DNA from: Aquilaria yunnanensis
Taxonomy: Eukaryota; Streptophyta; Magnoliopsida; Malvales; Thymelaeaceae
Length of the DNA: 64,000 nt
NCBI GenBank assembly: GCA_039654915.1
Contig: CM077594.1
Coordinates: 108,948,893 to 109,012,892 of the forward strand
Direction: 5' to 3'
Below are positions 34,250-45,680 of the stretch, piece after piece. The position numbers were made by a program, and so were the translations under genes. Position 1 is the stretch's first letter; every line of letters begins with the position of its first letter. Under the pieces are notes generated by a model, which was not told the DNA's origin, ran no database searches, and saw only the letters and a list, made by a program, of their open reading frames with translations.

Positions 34250-35535
34250 ATATTCTAAAGAAGGAATGGATTTTACTGTTCATCTACAGTATACGAACAG
34301 TATTCATTTTTTTTTCTGGGCTTTTGTCATTTTTTTAAAAACCTTTTTCGGATGTGATTAGCTCTTTTGTTAATTTGATCCTCTTTTAGCAAGGGTCTCA
34401 CCTTTGTGAGGCCCAATGTTGTAATTTTTGCTGTTTAAGTCTGTTTCACGTTTACTTCGGTAAAAAGACAGTTTCAATCCCTAATTTTATAAGCTTTCCA
34501 TTTCAGGCCCTGAGTTACATCCATTTTACATTTTGGTCCCTATATTTTATAACTATTAAATTAGATCTTCTATTTGCTCTTTTGATCCCTAAACTTTTTT
34601 TTTTTTTAATTTTTTATGCACTATCTTCTAAAGTAAGACATTGGTGACCATGATTTATTTATTTTTTAGTTAAAACATTTTTTATCTTTATTAAGTCAAT
34701 TATTTCTCTCTGTGTATTTATAAAACAAAAAAAAAACTAGAATTATATTTACAAAAAAAACCAGAACCAAGCCAAAAGTAGGCAAGTTATAATAATTAAT
34801 GTAAACACATCTTCATTTAGCTATTTTGTGTAATTACAATTATCTATACTTAGATTTTTTTTATTGTTAAAGTATGTCTTATATTTTTATTTTGTTCCAT
34901 CAATGACTTGTATTATTATACAGGTCTTCATATACCTCGCTTATTTTAAGAGAAAACCAGTGTTTTTACTATTAATATATTGTAAATTACATTGTACATT
35001 AACAGTCTCTTTTTTTTTTCTTGGATGCTATTAACTTTTTTTTTTTTTTCAATTTGATCCCCTTTTCATGAGGCATCGCCTTTTTGAGAACATGTGTTGT
35101 AATTTTTCATTTTTAGTCTATTTCATGTTTTGTTTTGGTTAAAACTCGATTTCAATCCTTGAATTTTCATTCTTTCTGAAGTTAGTTCCCAAGTTCTGTC
35201 CATGTGCCATTTTGGTCCCTAAATTTAATAAATATTGAAATAGATTTTTTCTATTTGCTCTCTTGGTCAGCAAACTATTTTTGTTATTTTTTATATACTA
35301 TCTTTCAAACTAATACATTAGTCGCCATAATTTTTTTATTTCTTTATTAAATCATTTTTTGACTTGATTAAATCAATTATTAAACCTTTAATACATAAAT
35401 TTTTTTTTCAGTTTTTATCTGGGTGAAATCTTTTTTTTATTATCTTTCTTTATTCTTGCTTTCTGAAATGAAACTTTAATCATTATAATTTGCTTATTTT
35501 TTACAATGGTTCTAGTTGATTTCACTACTAAAATA

Positions 35536-36083
35536 ACCGACTTTACCAACTGCCATTTACCAACGTGCAGCAGTTGGTAAATTCAATTTACCAATTGCTG
35601 CACGTTGGTAAATGGCAGTTGGTATTCGATACGTTGGAAAATTTTTTACCAACGCGCAAATAATAACACGTTGGTAAAATACACGTTGGTAAAATACACG
35701 TTGGTAATTACCAACGGTCATTTTAAGGACTCGGTTTCCATCGCGTGGTTGTAGTTACCAACTGTCAGCCGTTGGTAAGTTACCAACGGCCGACAGTTGG
35801 TAATTTACCAACGGCTGGCAGTTGGTAAGTTACCAACGTGCAGCAGTTGGTAAGTTACCAACTGTCAGCCGTTGGTAACTTACCAACTTCCAGCAGTTGG
35901 TAATTTACCAACTGCTGCACGTTGGTAAATGGGTTACCAACTGCCAGCAGTTGGTAAGTTACCAACTGCTGCACGTTGGTAAATGGGTTACCAACTGCCA
36001 GCAGTTGGTAACTTACCAACTGTCATCAGTTGGTAACTTGGCAGTTGGTAATTACCAACTGCCGAAAGTTGGTAAGGTTGCTG
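35536..36083. repeat. Left subterminal repeat array of the CACTA element
   Basis: More than twenty copies of TTACCAAC or GTTGGTAA occur, many arranged as TTACCAACTGCYRSCAGTTGGTAA-like hairpins with variable 8-12 base centres. A 41-base block (around 35917-35982) is tandemly duplicated. Confidence 0.85.
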
Positions 36084-36502
36084 TTATGAAGCCGTTGGTA
36101 CTGACCCTTTGCGGAAGTTGGTTTGTTTCACATTTGCGCGTTCATTATGTATAATAAACGTTCCAGGTTTCGGTACGTTGTTTCGTATTTTTCCCCGTTT
36201 CAATCCACATTGAAAAGTAAAATACCAATTCAAAAGTACGCCCAGGCTGTAGGCTTGATTCCTCTTTTAACTTTTTTCTTCAAATAAGAATATAATACAA
36301 ACAGCTAGCTTCTTAAACAATTGAAACAATTGCAGATAGCAATGTCCAACACTGTACACATTTGGGAATTTGTACTTACATTAACATACATTTTATCTAG
36401 TAACGCCCTATGTTAAGACAAATGTAGTAAATGAAAGAAGACAAGAAGATATGTCTGCGACATCCATAAGTAAGCTCCTAGTTTTTTCTTTATAATGTTC
36501 GC

Positions 36503-38280
36503 TCAACAATATTGAACATAATTTGTTTGTTTTGATAATATACAAAAAATGGTCACTGCAATGAACTTGTTGAACGCCGCAATAAGAAATGAAATAGTAG
36601 GAAGAAAATCCATTACTGAGTCATCATAGCCATTTTGAAGACAATGGTAGTACTCATAAGAATCTTGAACCAGAGAAGAAATGCCACCAGAGACTGAAAA
36701 GGAAATTAGAAAAAAAAAAGTCAATATATGCACAGAAATATCAAGAGCATAATTGCTGGAAATTTCTTGCAACTCATTCATCTCTCAAACAGGCACAACA
36801 AAGAAGGGCAGAAAACGTTTTTAATATGAAGCCAAAAACTTGCAATGGAAGTTAGATCTATAGCTTGCCTGACTGAAAAACCAGTAGCTTCCCTCCAGTG
36901 CTCTTCATCGCCAAGAAAGCAGCCTGACAAGGGTTTGAACCAGTAAGGTATCATCACAAAGACAATAAACGCACACACACACACACACACGTTAACGCAG
37001 CACGTGCGATTGCATCCTGTCAAAGAAGGACAAACTTTATCAAGTCTAATTAAGCTAAGCTTAAAAGCATCCAATTTTCAGATCCAAGAGCCCAAAATCC
37101 ATTAAGATTGAAGTTGAAGTTTCTTAACTTGCTATAGACCCGTATCTTTTCCTTCTATATCAATCTTATCTTAGAGGCTAGCTATTAAGAAGAACCCTTG
37201 AACTGCTCCTAATCTACAACCGGCATTTACTTTCTGATATGTTACTCATCAGTTTGGGAAGCAGCACACACTTTGGTACAAGCAGTACTTTAACTATATA
37301 TGGTCTAAGGGGCTAGAAATGGCTGGGGAAAAGATCTGGCAATGAAAAACTAGACAAATTTTGGAATGGGTTCCAACCTAGTCCAAACAGCATTTACCCT
37401 ACACTGCAGTTCTACATACCATAACACAGAAGAAAAAAAATAATTCCACCATTTCCCATGATTGAGTCTTCAGGTTGCTTGAGCAGCATTCAAACCGAAC
37501 ACTTCACATCATGTATTCAAGAAGCCCATACATAATGCAAGTGACAAACAAAACCTATGCACAATCAAATAATGAAACAGATCATTTTTTTTTCCAAGGC
37601 AAAACACCACATACACCTTGATTGCTGCACCGAAACATGACTCAGTGGTTTTACTGCTCTGAAACATGGTTGGAATGTTTTCAAGCAATAGCTCTAAATG
37701 CTGACGACACTGATATCAATGAAAGCGGAGGGAAAGGTTAGCTAAGATACAGTACCCCAAACAAATTCTGTTATAGCATTATCATGGTTAAAGTATAAAT
37801 TAAGATGCTTTAACACATTAAACCAACAGTTCATTTTGGAGCTGACCTCAGAAAGCTGAACAACAACATTAAACTGTCTGCCTGATGGCCCATGGAACAA
37901 ACGTCATAGCAAAGACATGAACAGCATCGCAGGAGAGGCAGAAAATACGAGACCAAGACCAACAAAAGCCTATCGAGAAAGGAGATGATAAAACAAGCGA
38001 TTCAGTTATTAGACATTTGTGCTTAATTTCTAATGAATTATGAAAGCTTAGTATTTGTTATCAAACCAGAATTTTAGTTGAAAGATTACTGCTTTCAGGT
38101 GTTCAGTGCGCAATAGGTTTACAATCAAGCATCCCTTACAGATGTTCAATTATGTATTTAGCAGTGTCTTTGGTTCGATAACAGCATGGAGGAGTTGAGA
38201 AAGAACACAGTTTGTTGATGTCTTTCCAAAACAATAATTCTCTGATCAGGAAAATATCTAAAAATCCTACCAACCCTAAA
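36503..38280 (-). other. Captured or filler DNA inside the CACTA element
   Basis: The composition is like plant intron and exon DNA. Minus-strand open frames at 37074-36778 and 36781-36503 show hydrophobic stretches but no recognised family. A possible exon lies near 37960-37850 (minus), where HGPSGRQFNVVVQLSE can be read. This may be the downstream part of the same captured gene. Confidence 0.35.
36972..36990. repeat. (CA)n microsatellite
   Basis: Nine to ten CA units inside the CACTA element. Confidence 0.85.
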
Positions 38281-38451
38281 TCCGACCTTACTTATAAATT
38301 GAAGATATAAACCAAACCAGTGAACTAGACTTCCCTATCCAACAAACACCCCGACATGACACTTGTTCCTTTAGCTCATTCCAAAGCTCGAATAAACTCA
38401 TCAATTTATCAGAGAAAAGAAAACGAAAACCCAGGAAAAAGATGAACTTAC

Positions 38452-38635
38452 TTGACGAGTGAGGAGGAGAGGAGAGCCAGGCAGCAGATGTAAAGGTGGA
38501 GGCGGAAGGCGAGTAAACGGCGGAGAAGACATAAAACAAGGAAACCACAATCCCCACGATCACGGTCCCATAAACCGTGAGAAAGAGCGGCTTCGAGCTC
38601 GCGACATCTTGAACCGCGTTCCTCCATCCCCCCAT
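38452..38635 (-). pseudogene. Captured first exon of a type II membrane protein gene
   Basis: An ATG at 38635 opens 61 codons ending at a strong donor (GTAAGT). The peptide has a short basic N-terminus (MGGWRNAVQD), a 22-residue membrane anchor (LFLTVYGTVIVGIVVSLFYVFS) and a Ser/Pro-rich stem, as in Golgi-type II proteins such as many glycosyltransferases. I do not recognise the family. DNA upstream (to about 38800) looks like a genuine 5' leader. The segment lies inside a CACTA element, so it is probably a transduplicated gene piece rather than a live gene; no complete downstream gene was found. Confidence 0.5.
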
Positions 38636-39169
38636 CTGCTGCTATGTAATTGCCACTGCTTCAATCTCACTGCGTCTCAGTCTCCGTTCGTCGACATTTC
38701 TAATCTTCTCAAAGCGATCTCCAGCTCGTATCCAATATTGAAATCTCACCTGACACCAATTGAAAAAGAAGAAGAGAGAACGACCATGAGAGAAGGTTGA
38801 ATTCACCGGGGGCTTTTTGATTTGTTATAAAGCAATCCAGCTGTTGCGGTTAGAGCTCACTTGCCCCCGCCGCCATGGTCAAAACAGGTCCACCCTCTCA
38901 CCAAACATTTGTTTTCCTTTGAGTCTAAGCATATACAGAGCAACCTTACCTCCACGACCCAAAACAATTAGGGAAAAGAAAAAGCTTTTTGAAGATAATG
39001 CAGATAGAATAGTCTAGTTTAGACCCAGTTCAAGAAAATCGGCCGGCGACCAAGCAAATCGGAGGAGATCGCTCGCCGGAACACAGCTGCGCGCGAGAGG
39101 GAGAAAACGCTGGGCTCTGTCGCGACTGGCCGAGAAGGGGAAGAAGATGGCATTTAAAATCTGATTACC

Positions 39170-39470
39170 AACGGCTAGCCGTTGGTAAAACATTAAATTA
39201 AACGCTGCGTTTTAGGTTAGTTTTTACCAACGGCCTAGCCGTTGGTAAATGGGCCCAATTGAACAAGCCCAAAAGCAGCAAACTTCTTACCAACGCGTTC
39301 CAGTTGGAAGATTTTCCAACGGTCACAACCATTGGAAATTAGCCGTTGGTAAAAACACACAAAATAGAAAAAAAATGCCACCAACGCGTGCACGTTGGTA
39401 ATTTTTTACCAACGGTTATACACGTTGGAATTTACCAACGGCCAAGCCGTTGGTAATAAAACAGTTGGAA
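39170..39470. repeat. Right subterminal repeat array of the CACTA element
   Basis: About a dozen copies of TTACCAAC/GTTGGTAA and one-base variants occur, several as hairpins around CGGCTAGCCG-type centres. They mirror the left array. Confidence 0.85.
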
Positions 39471-40045
39471 AACAGTGGTTTTTTAGTAGTGTTTGGCTTA
39501 AATCAATGTTTTTATTTTCTTTTTATTTTTATTAAGTTAATAGTTAAACCATTAATTGATTGATATAAGTGAAATACAGTTTTATATTTTGGTCATTTTT
39601 TTCAAAATTGATGATTGAATCTTGCTGCATCAATTATTTACTTTAAGGTCTATAGTTTAGTAAAATAATTTGGTCAATAATTGCTTAAATTTAAAGTAAA
39701 ATTTTCTAGATAATTTTTTTATTGATATTAAAAATTAGAGTTTGAATTAATAGGAGATGAAAAATTTTAGTAAATTTTTTTAATAACAAAAAAAATATAT
39801 ATAGACTCAAAGCACACATAATTTTTTGTTTCACGGTATTATGTTTTGATCACAACTAATCATTTTAATAATAAGAATATAATGTAAAGAAAACCAAACT
39901 CAAAATTGAAATAAAGCAAAATTTTAGTTGATTAGTGTGAATTTATGAGTGAAAATGTTTTAATTACTTATAATAAAAATTTATTTTATTGTAAAATTTA
40001 TTGAATTAAGTCCCCGCAATAATGTGCGGGTCATAAAAACCTCAT

Positions 40046-40899
40046 ATATATTCTAAAGATGAAAAGGGTTTTACTGTTCATCAATAATAACCCCTTCCGC
40101 TTTTCCTTTTTCGCTTTTCTAGATTTTATGGTAAAATATCTATTTTAGTCCTTGAGTATGTCAAATATGCCAGAGTGATCCCCAACTTTCACCTTTTGTT
40201 GTGAGATATGGTAAAGATTATTTTTATGACGGTGGTAAGATCGCCAGATAATAACACTTGGGGACCGCTACTTTCCAAGATCAACAATACAGGGAATACG
40301 AGTATATTTGTCCAATTTATGTAGTTTCCTTTTTTCTTTTATTTTTTTTTGTTACTTCACAGGCTGAATGGTCAAATCCCCTTTTTGGTCCTCAATATAA
40401 CAATTCTACCATAATAGTCCCCAACTCTTTCAATCTGTTGGAAACTTTTAAAGAAAAATAAAATATGGTTTGTTTAAATTTAAAATCATAGATTCTTAAA
40501 AGAAAATGAGAGACATGCCTTCATTAACCATATTAAATACCAAAAGTTTTTTCTTTTACATGGTTTTATTCAAACGTTTAGTTAGATAGGTTAAATTCAA
40601 AGTTTTGATGAATTGAAACATATGCACAATTTGCATAATGTATAGACGCTTTACATGGGTTTAACTTTGAGTTTTGATTAATTAAAATGGTGCACAATTT
40701 GTATTATATATAGGTGCTTGGTTCTTAAAATGTTGCATTTTACCACTGATTCATTAATATGTAAAATTTCGGAAAAGCTTATTACATGTATATTGTATAA
40801 CGTTATCCTACATTATAAATGCAAGAATCATTTTTTAAATTTATTAAGAAAATTATTAACCCCTTAATACCTAAAGTTTTCTATTTTTTGATTGGTCTA
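40046..40899. other. AT-rich DNA between Helitron-like units
   Basis: The start repeats the flank found after unit A (ATATTCTAAAG then TTTTACTGTTCATC). No gene was recognised. Confidence 0.45.
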
Positions 40900-42325
40900 A
40901 ATTTGTTTTTGTTATCTTTCTTTATTATTGTTTTATGAAATGAAACATTAATCACTATAGTTTACCAACTTTTGACTATGGTTATGGTTTATTCGACTAT
41001 AGTCAATTTTTTTTATTTTTTTATTTATTAAGTTAATAATTAAACCATTAATTGATTAGCATAAATTAAATACATTTTCATATTTTGGTCATTTTTTTAT
41101 TATTGATGATTAAGTTTTATAACACTAATGATTTACTTTAAGGTCTATGGTTTACTAAAATAGTTTACTCCATTATTGTTGAAATTGAAAGTGAATTTTT
41201 CTTGATAAATTTTTCATTAATATTAAAAATTGGATTTTCACTTAATAAGGCATGAAAAATTTTAGTAAATTATTTTTTATAACATAAGAAATATGTTTCA
41301 TTTCAAAACACATACAATATTTTATTTCAATCATAGCTAATCATTTTTATGATAAGAATATAATATAAATAGATCCCAAGTCCAAAATTGAAATAAACCA
41401 AAATTTTAATTAATTAATATTAATCTATTGGTGAGAAATTTTTAATTTCTTATTATTAAAGTTTTGTGTTTTATCGTTTTTCTTATGTGATTGATTTTTT
41501 TTAAATTTGATATTTTTTTCATGTGGAAATCATTTTTATGAGGGCATGTGAAATTATTTTTGTCAATTTCAATCTGTTTCACATTTTTTTTATCAAACAC
41601 ATTTTTAGTACATGAATTTATACATTTTTCCATTGTAGTCCTTAATTTCTATTCATTGGTTATTTTAATCCCAAAACTTAATAACTAGGGTTTTTTCCAT
41701 TTGTTATTTTGGCTACTAATTTTTTTGTTCTTTTTTATTTATTGTCTTCTAAAACAGAATCTTGAAAACCATCATTTGTTCTTTTGTTTTTCTAATCAAC
41801 CATAATGACTTTGTTTAAATTTTTTTGTTGCTTTTTTTATTGTTGTTTTTTAAAACAAAACTTTAATCACTATAAAAGAGTTGTCTATTTTTTGATATGG
41901 TTTGAGCTAATTATTTTAGTTAATGTTTTTATTTATTAAGTTAATAATTAAGCTTTTAATTCTTGAAATCTTTACATTTGTTCTCTTGGTCTAAAGACCA
42001 ATTTTTTGCTTTTTTTTTTGTATCAATCATTAAACCTGATTTTTTATCACTAAAATCTCACTTTGTCTTATTTTATCAACTTTTTAATATTATTTCTCTT
42101 TTCTAAAATAAAATTTTAACCACTAAGGTTTATTTCTTGATACTTACAATCTTTTTGTTAGTTTTTTTTACCTCAAAACTTTACTTTAATTTTTTTATCT
42201 CGATTCTTACTTTTTTTCTTATTTTTATGAAACTTTTTTTCTTTGTCAATGATCACCAGTATTTATATTTATTTAATTTTAACACAGATTGGACTGCCAC
42301 AACGCGCGGGCACCATAAACTCGCA
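40900..42325 (+). repeat. Helitron-like repeat unit(s) C
   Basis: A further diverged copy or copies of the same AT-rich phrases (TTAAGTTAATAATTAAACC, TTTTGGTCATTTTTTT, TTAATATTAAAAATT) are present. They end near 42295-42325 with a GC-rich hairpin-like ACGCGCGGGC and CTCG in the CTRR position. Boundaries are approximate. Confidence 0.4.
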
Positions 42326-42990
42326 TATCCTAAAACAGAGTTCCAAGTTATTGTATATCTATAGCGATATATTTTTTTTTTCCTTTTTCCTAATAAATGG
42401 TATAACATCTCTTTTAGCCTCTATAATTTTCCTTTTTTCCATTTTAATCCTTAAAGTTTTCCATCTGACAAGCAGGTAGTTAGAGACAATGTGAGAGTAG
42501 TAGTGTCGACAAGTTTGGGGATTGCACCTTCCAACGAAAAAAATTAAAAGGAATTTTTTTCACATCTAGTTTCTTTAGCATTTTCTTGCTTAAATCCATT
42601 TCAGTCCATGAGCTATCAATTTTTTCCATTGCAATCCTCAAATTCTATATGTTTTCCCTTTGAGTCCTTTTTCTCTTTTTTTTTTTTTTTTCTTTTCTTT
42701 TTATTTTTGTTTACCAAGTTAATGTTAAACCCTTATTACCCGTAGTGTTTCCATTTGCTTTATTGATTCTAAAATTTTTCTTTAATTTTTGTCTTACATT
42801 TATAGAAAGAAAAAACTAATAATTTAAAATATACAATATCTGTAAAAAAAGTATCATACAGACTGAAATTACTGAGAGATTACTATCATACAATTTAAAC
42901 TAAGATTTTAAAAATTGTTATCGAACAGTATAAAAGATGTAGAGATAAAGTGTATATTTCTAAAACAGAAAGGAGCAAAATGTAATATCA
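42326..42990. other. T-rich intergenic DNA
   Basis: Nothing recognised apart from homopolymer runs. Confidence 0.45.
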
Positions 42991-42991
42991 C

Positions 42992-42996
<5 letters not shown>

Positions 42997-43051
<55 letters not shown>
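42997..43051. repeat. (TA)n microsatellite
   Basis: About 27 uninterrupted TA units, able to form cruciforms and likely length-variable. Confidence 0.9.
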
Positions 43052-43054
<3 letters not shown>

Positions 43055-44076
43055 AGTCAAATGCACGCGGAAAGTTTTTGCAAGTATTGACCCTCAATTA
43101 AAGGTAATGTATTGCTCCACGACAAAAGAGAGAGAGAAAGAGTATTGCACCGTAACGAAACTAGTTTCTATCTTCGGGAAAGAAAAGGTTGGAGAAGAAG
43201 AAAACAGTTTGTGTGGCAGTGAGTTTGGACTTCTGGCAAAGTGACTTGGATATTTTGGCTTCTGCTTCTCTTAAAGTTCATTCACGATAAAAATGAGAGT
43301 GACATCAATGATGATCTAATTACTTGCATGTCAGCATCTATGTTAGGGTTATGTTTCCATCAAACTGGATTTAATGTAAACACCATGCACATATGTGTGT
43401 CAAATCAAGCAGAGTTTGAAAAATGACTGATTTCAACTGAAAGTCCGAACACTAATTCTTGATCTAGCTAAGCATTCTATATATTGTCCTTCTTTTCTGA
43501 AAAAAAAAATAATCATAAATTATTTCTTCCGGACATCTCAAAAAATATTTCTGAATCGCAGAATCCAACATAAAATAATTAAGAAAACTACATGGTTAAG
43601 AGTCTCTTCAAACACAATTTAATGTCTCAAAATTAAAAAATTTTAAATGACATTTATATCGGATTCGGATATGTATATGGTAGGCCATGATTCCGTATCA
43701 TACCCGCATCTAACGGGTTTCTTTGGAAATGTTGTTAAATCAGGTTTGGTTCAACGTGTTGGACAGTTCAACTGTGACCTGAGAACAAGATGGATCGAGT
43801 AACATCCTTAAAATTGTTCAGGTTAAAACTCTATTAAATCCAAAAAATTCAGTTAAATCGTGGACCCAGATAAAACTAAATTTATGTGGATTTAGTATTT
43901 TTTTTTCACTATGTGGCTTAGCAACTCTGCTGGCTTAATTGTTTTAGGGTGATGTTTTACTAGTTTGCCTAAACTTATAAAGTACAAAAAAAAAAAAAAA
44001 GCCATGACAATGACTATATTGATGTTTTTTCTCGTATATGCTTTTCTAATATTGAACATCTTAACTTTAAAATCCG
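43052..44076. other. Intergenic DNA before MULE-2
   Basis: No gene was recognised. The last nine bases before MULE-2 (44077-44085, AATGATTTA) are its left target duplication. Confidence 0.5.
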
Positions 44077-44085
44077 AATGATTTA

Positions 44086-44178
44086 GGCCAAAATGCGCAA
44101 ATGGTCCTCCAATTTGACAAACTCGAGCGAGTTAGTCCTTTTTGTTTGACTCAGTATAAGTTAGTCTTTTAACTTTCC
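44086..44178 (+). repeat. Left terminal inverted repeat of MULE-2
   Basis: It matches the reverse complement of 50352-50443: GGCCAAAATGYG, ATGGTCC, CGAGTTAGTC, TTTGACTCAGTAYAAGTTAGTC. Confidence 0.88.
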
Positions 44179-44388
44179 AGATTTAGCGTTTTAGTCCATG
44201 AACTTCGCTAAACAAAACGGTTTAGTCCAGTTTCTAACGGAAAGTGGCCAAGTCGGATAACGACATCTGTTAGGTGGGGAAGTGGATTGAAAATTAAAAC
44301 GAACAGAGGGCAATCGCTTCATTTGTTCGAGTCTGGCTGTTCGTTGACAGAGGAGAGTGGTACGGAAGAAATCAGGAGGTGGAGGAGC

Positions 44389-44530
44389 AAGCGGTAGTCA
44401 TCGCGAAGGTGGCAGAGGATCAAGCGGTAGCCATCGCGAAGGTGGCGGAGGATCAAGCCGCAGTCATCGCAAAGGCGGCGGAGGATCAAGTGGCAGTCAT
44501 CATGAAGGCGACGGAGGATCAAGCGGCAGA
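44389..44530 (+). repeat. 33-bp minisatellite, in frame with the GRF gene
   Basis: Four and a third tandem copies of a 33-base unit begin CAAGCGGTAGTCATCGCGAA. In the frame of the downstream GRF gene each encodes an 11-residue Gly/Ser/His/Arg unit (SSGSHREGGGG-like). Copies differ by a few bases. No in-frame ATG precedes it, so it is either 5' leader or the N-terminal coding part of a protein whose start has been lost. Confidence 0.85.
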
Positions 44531-44539
44531 GGATCGTTA

Positions 44540-45185
44540 ATGTCGCATGATTTGATTAAGTCCCAATGGACTAAAGGTAAGAAATCAATGACAGATGTGG
44601 CAGTGATGGAGACCTGTTTTTGTGGTTTGCCGGTGAAAATTTGCACGGCCTGGAGAGACACCAAGAATGTCGGTCGAAGGTTCTTTGGTTGCTCAAAGTA
44701 TCGAGTAAGTGCTTCGTCCTTTGTGTGCAAGTGAATGTCGGCCAAAACGCAGAGTTTGGGTTGGTCTGAGTTTTGTGCTTTTGTCTAATTATTCTTATTT
44801 ATTATTTTTTTTTACTTTTGAAGATGATCTGTCTATTGAGGTGAAAGATTGGTGCAATACGTTGGTGTGGATTGATTCGGAATTGGGTCAGCGTTCAAGG
44901 GATATAATTAGAGAGTTACGTTTGAAACAGATAAAGAGTGAGTCTGAAATTGGAAGGCTGAAGAGGCAAATTGGAGATGGTGGTGCCGACTATGGATGGG
45001 AGCAACAGATTCAGGTAATGCTGAAGGAAGTAGAGTTGTTGAAGGTGCTAGTACTTAGAATTGAGAAAGGGTTAAAACGAAGCATGTTTGGAAGTGTTAT
45101 GTTTGCTGGATTGTTTGTTTTGACTGTGGTGTTGGTTGTTGGGTTTATGCGTGTTGGAAATGGTTACTTGATGATAGGAATGTAA
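44540..45185 (+). CDS. MULE-2 second gene: GRF zinc finger, coiled coil, C-terminal TM
   Basis: The start chosen is the first in-frame ATG (MSHDLIKSQW), after a repeat tract. Exon 1 (44540-44704) carries a GRF-type zinc finger: CFCGLPVKI, TAW, NVGRRFFGC, SKY. An intron follows (donor GTAAGT at 44705; acceptor AG at 44822-44823). Exon 2 encodes a charged region with coiled-coil heptads (about 44870-45080, for example RDIIRELRLKQIKSESEI) and a C-terminal membrane segment (VMFAGLFVLTVVLVVGF), with the stop at 45183-45185. The simple splice leaves a one-base phase problem, so the donor may differ or a small indel has occurred. GRF fingers (as in TOP3A, NEIL3 and APE2) bind single-stranded DNA or RNA. 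A tail anchor implies a membrane such as the nuclear envelope/ER; that is inference. It converges on the transposase gene. Confidence 0.7.
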
Positions 45186-45680
45186 TGAGTAGGCTAAGGT
45201 TTGGCATAGGAGAATGTGGTGGGATAGGAAAAATGTAATGGTTTTTTGTTGTTGGCTTTTCTTCTGATATGTAAACAGAATTGTTTATGGAAATGAAAGT
45301 GCCTAATTTCTGGTGTTTGCATCAATGCCTCTAACTTTGTATTCTTATGGAAACATATGAATGTAAAGAGTAATGAGAAGATAGGACTAACATAAGTAGA
45401 ATATATGTGATAATAATAGCATGAGTCAATACATAATGGTTCAGAACCATTCATATACACTGACAGAAGGCTTATTCTAAATAACATGAGCATAAAGGAA
45501 GTTTCATGTACAAAATGATATAACTACTAATTGCTTTGTAGTAATTGTAAATACAAAAGTAATGTGAGTAGCTAATTATACATAATCAGAGGGCAATAGT
45601 TAGAGAGCTAGGCTGATTTCGCATAATCAGTTAGCAAGTTTTGAGCTGGCTTGTTTCCTATGCTGGTTTTCTGAACAAAA
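45186..45680. other. Spacer between the convergent MULE-2 genes
   Basis: This presumably holds the 3' ends of both transcripts. No separate gene was recognised. Confidence 0.5.

Larger units (their letters stand above)
35523..39491 (+). mobile_element. CACTA transposon with a captured gene segment
   Basis: The termini are CACTACTAAAA (35523) and TTTTAGTAGTG (39491), the diagnostic ends of CACTA (En/Spm) elements, with a 3-bp TTT duplication outside each. The subterminal regions at both ends are packed with TTACCAAC/GTTGGTAA, often as palindromic pairs; such repeats bind the element's own regulatory protein in the family. No transposase was recognised. The interior has gene-like DNA on minus, including an exon with a splice donor, so it resembles a Pack-CACTA. 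Confidence 0.88.
34310..40045 (+). repeat. Helitron-like repeat unit(s) B, split by a CACTA element
   Basis: The parts at 34310-35522 and 39492-40045 flank the CACTA transposon. The left part holds at least two diverged copies of the unit's 5' half (near 34310 and 35010, with TTTGATCC...GTTGTAATTTTT phrases). The right part matches the 3' half of unit A and ends with a perfect hairpin (CCCGCA...TGCGGG at 40013-40030) and CTCAT where unit A has CTAGT. Confidence 0.45.

Noticed and set aside
35536..36083. CRISPR-like array
   Set aside because: Short repeats with spacers are seen, but this is plant nuclear DNA, repeats are palindromic in both orientations with irregular spacing, and they sit at the end of a CACTA transposon.
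44319..44522. Repetitive Leu/Arg/Asp-rich open frame on minus
   Set aside because: It is the antisense reading of the 33-bp minisatellite before the GRF gene.
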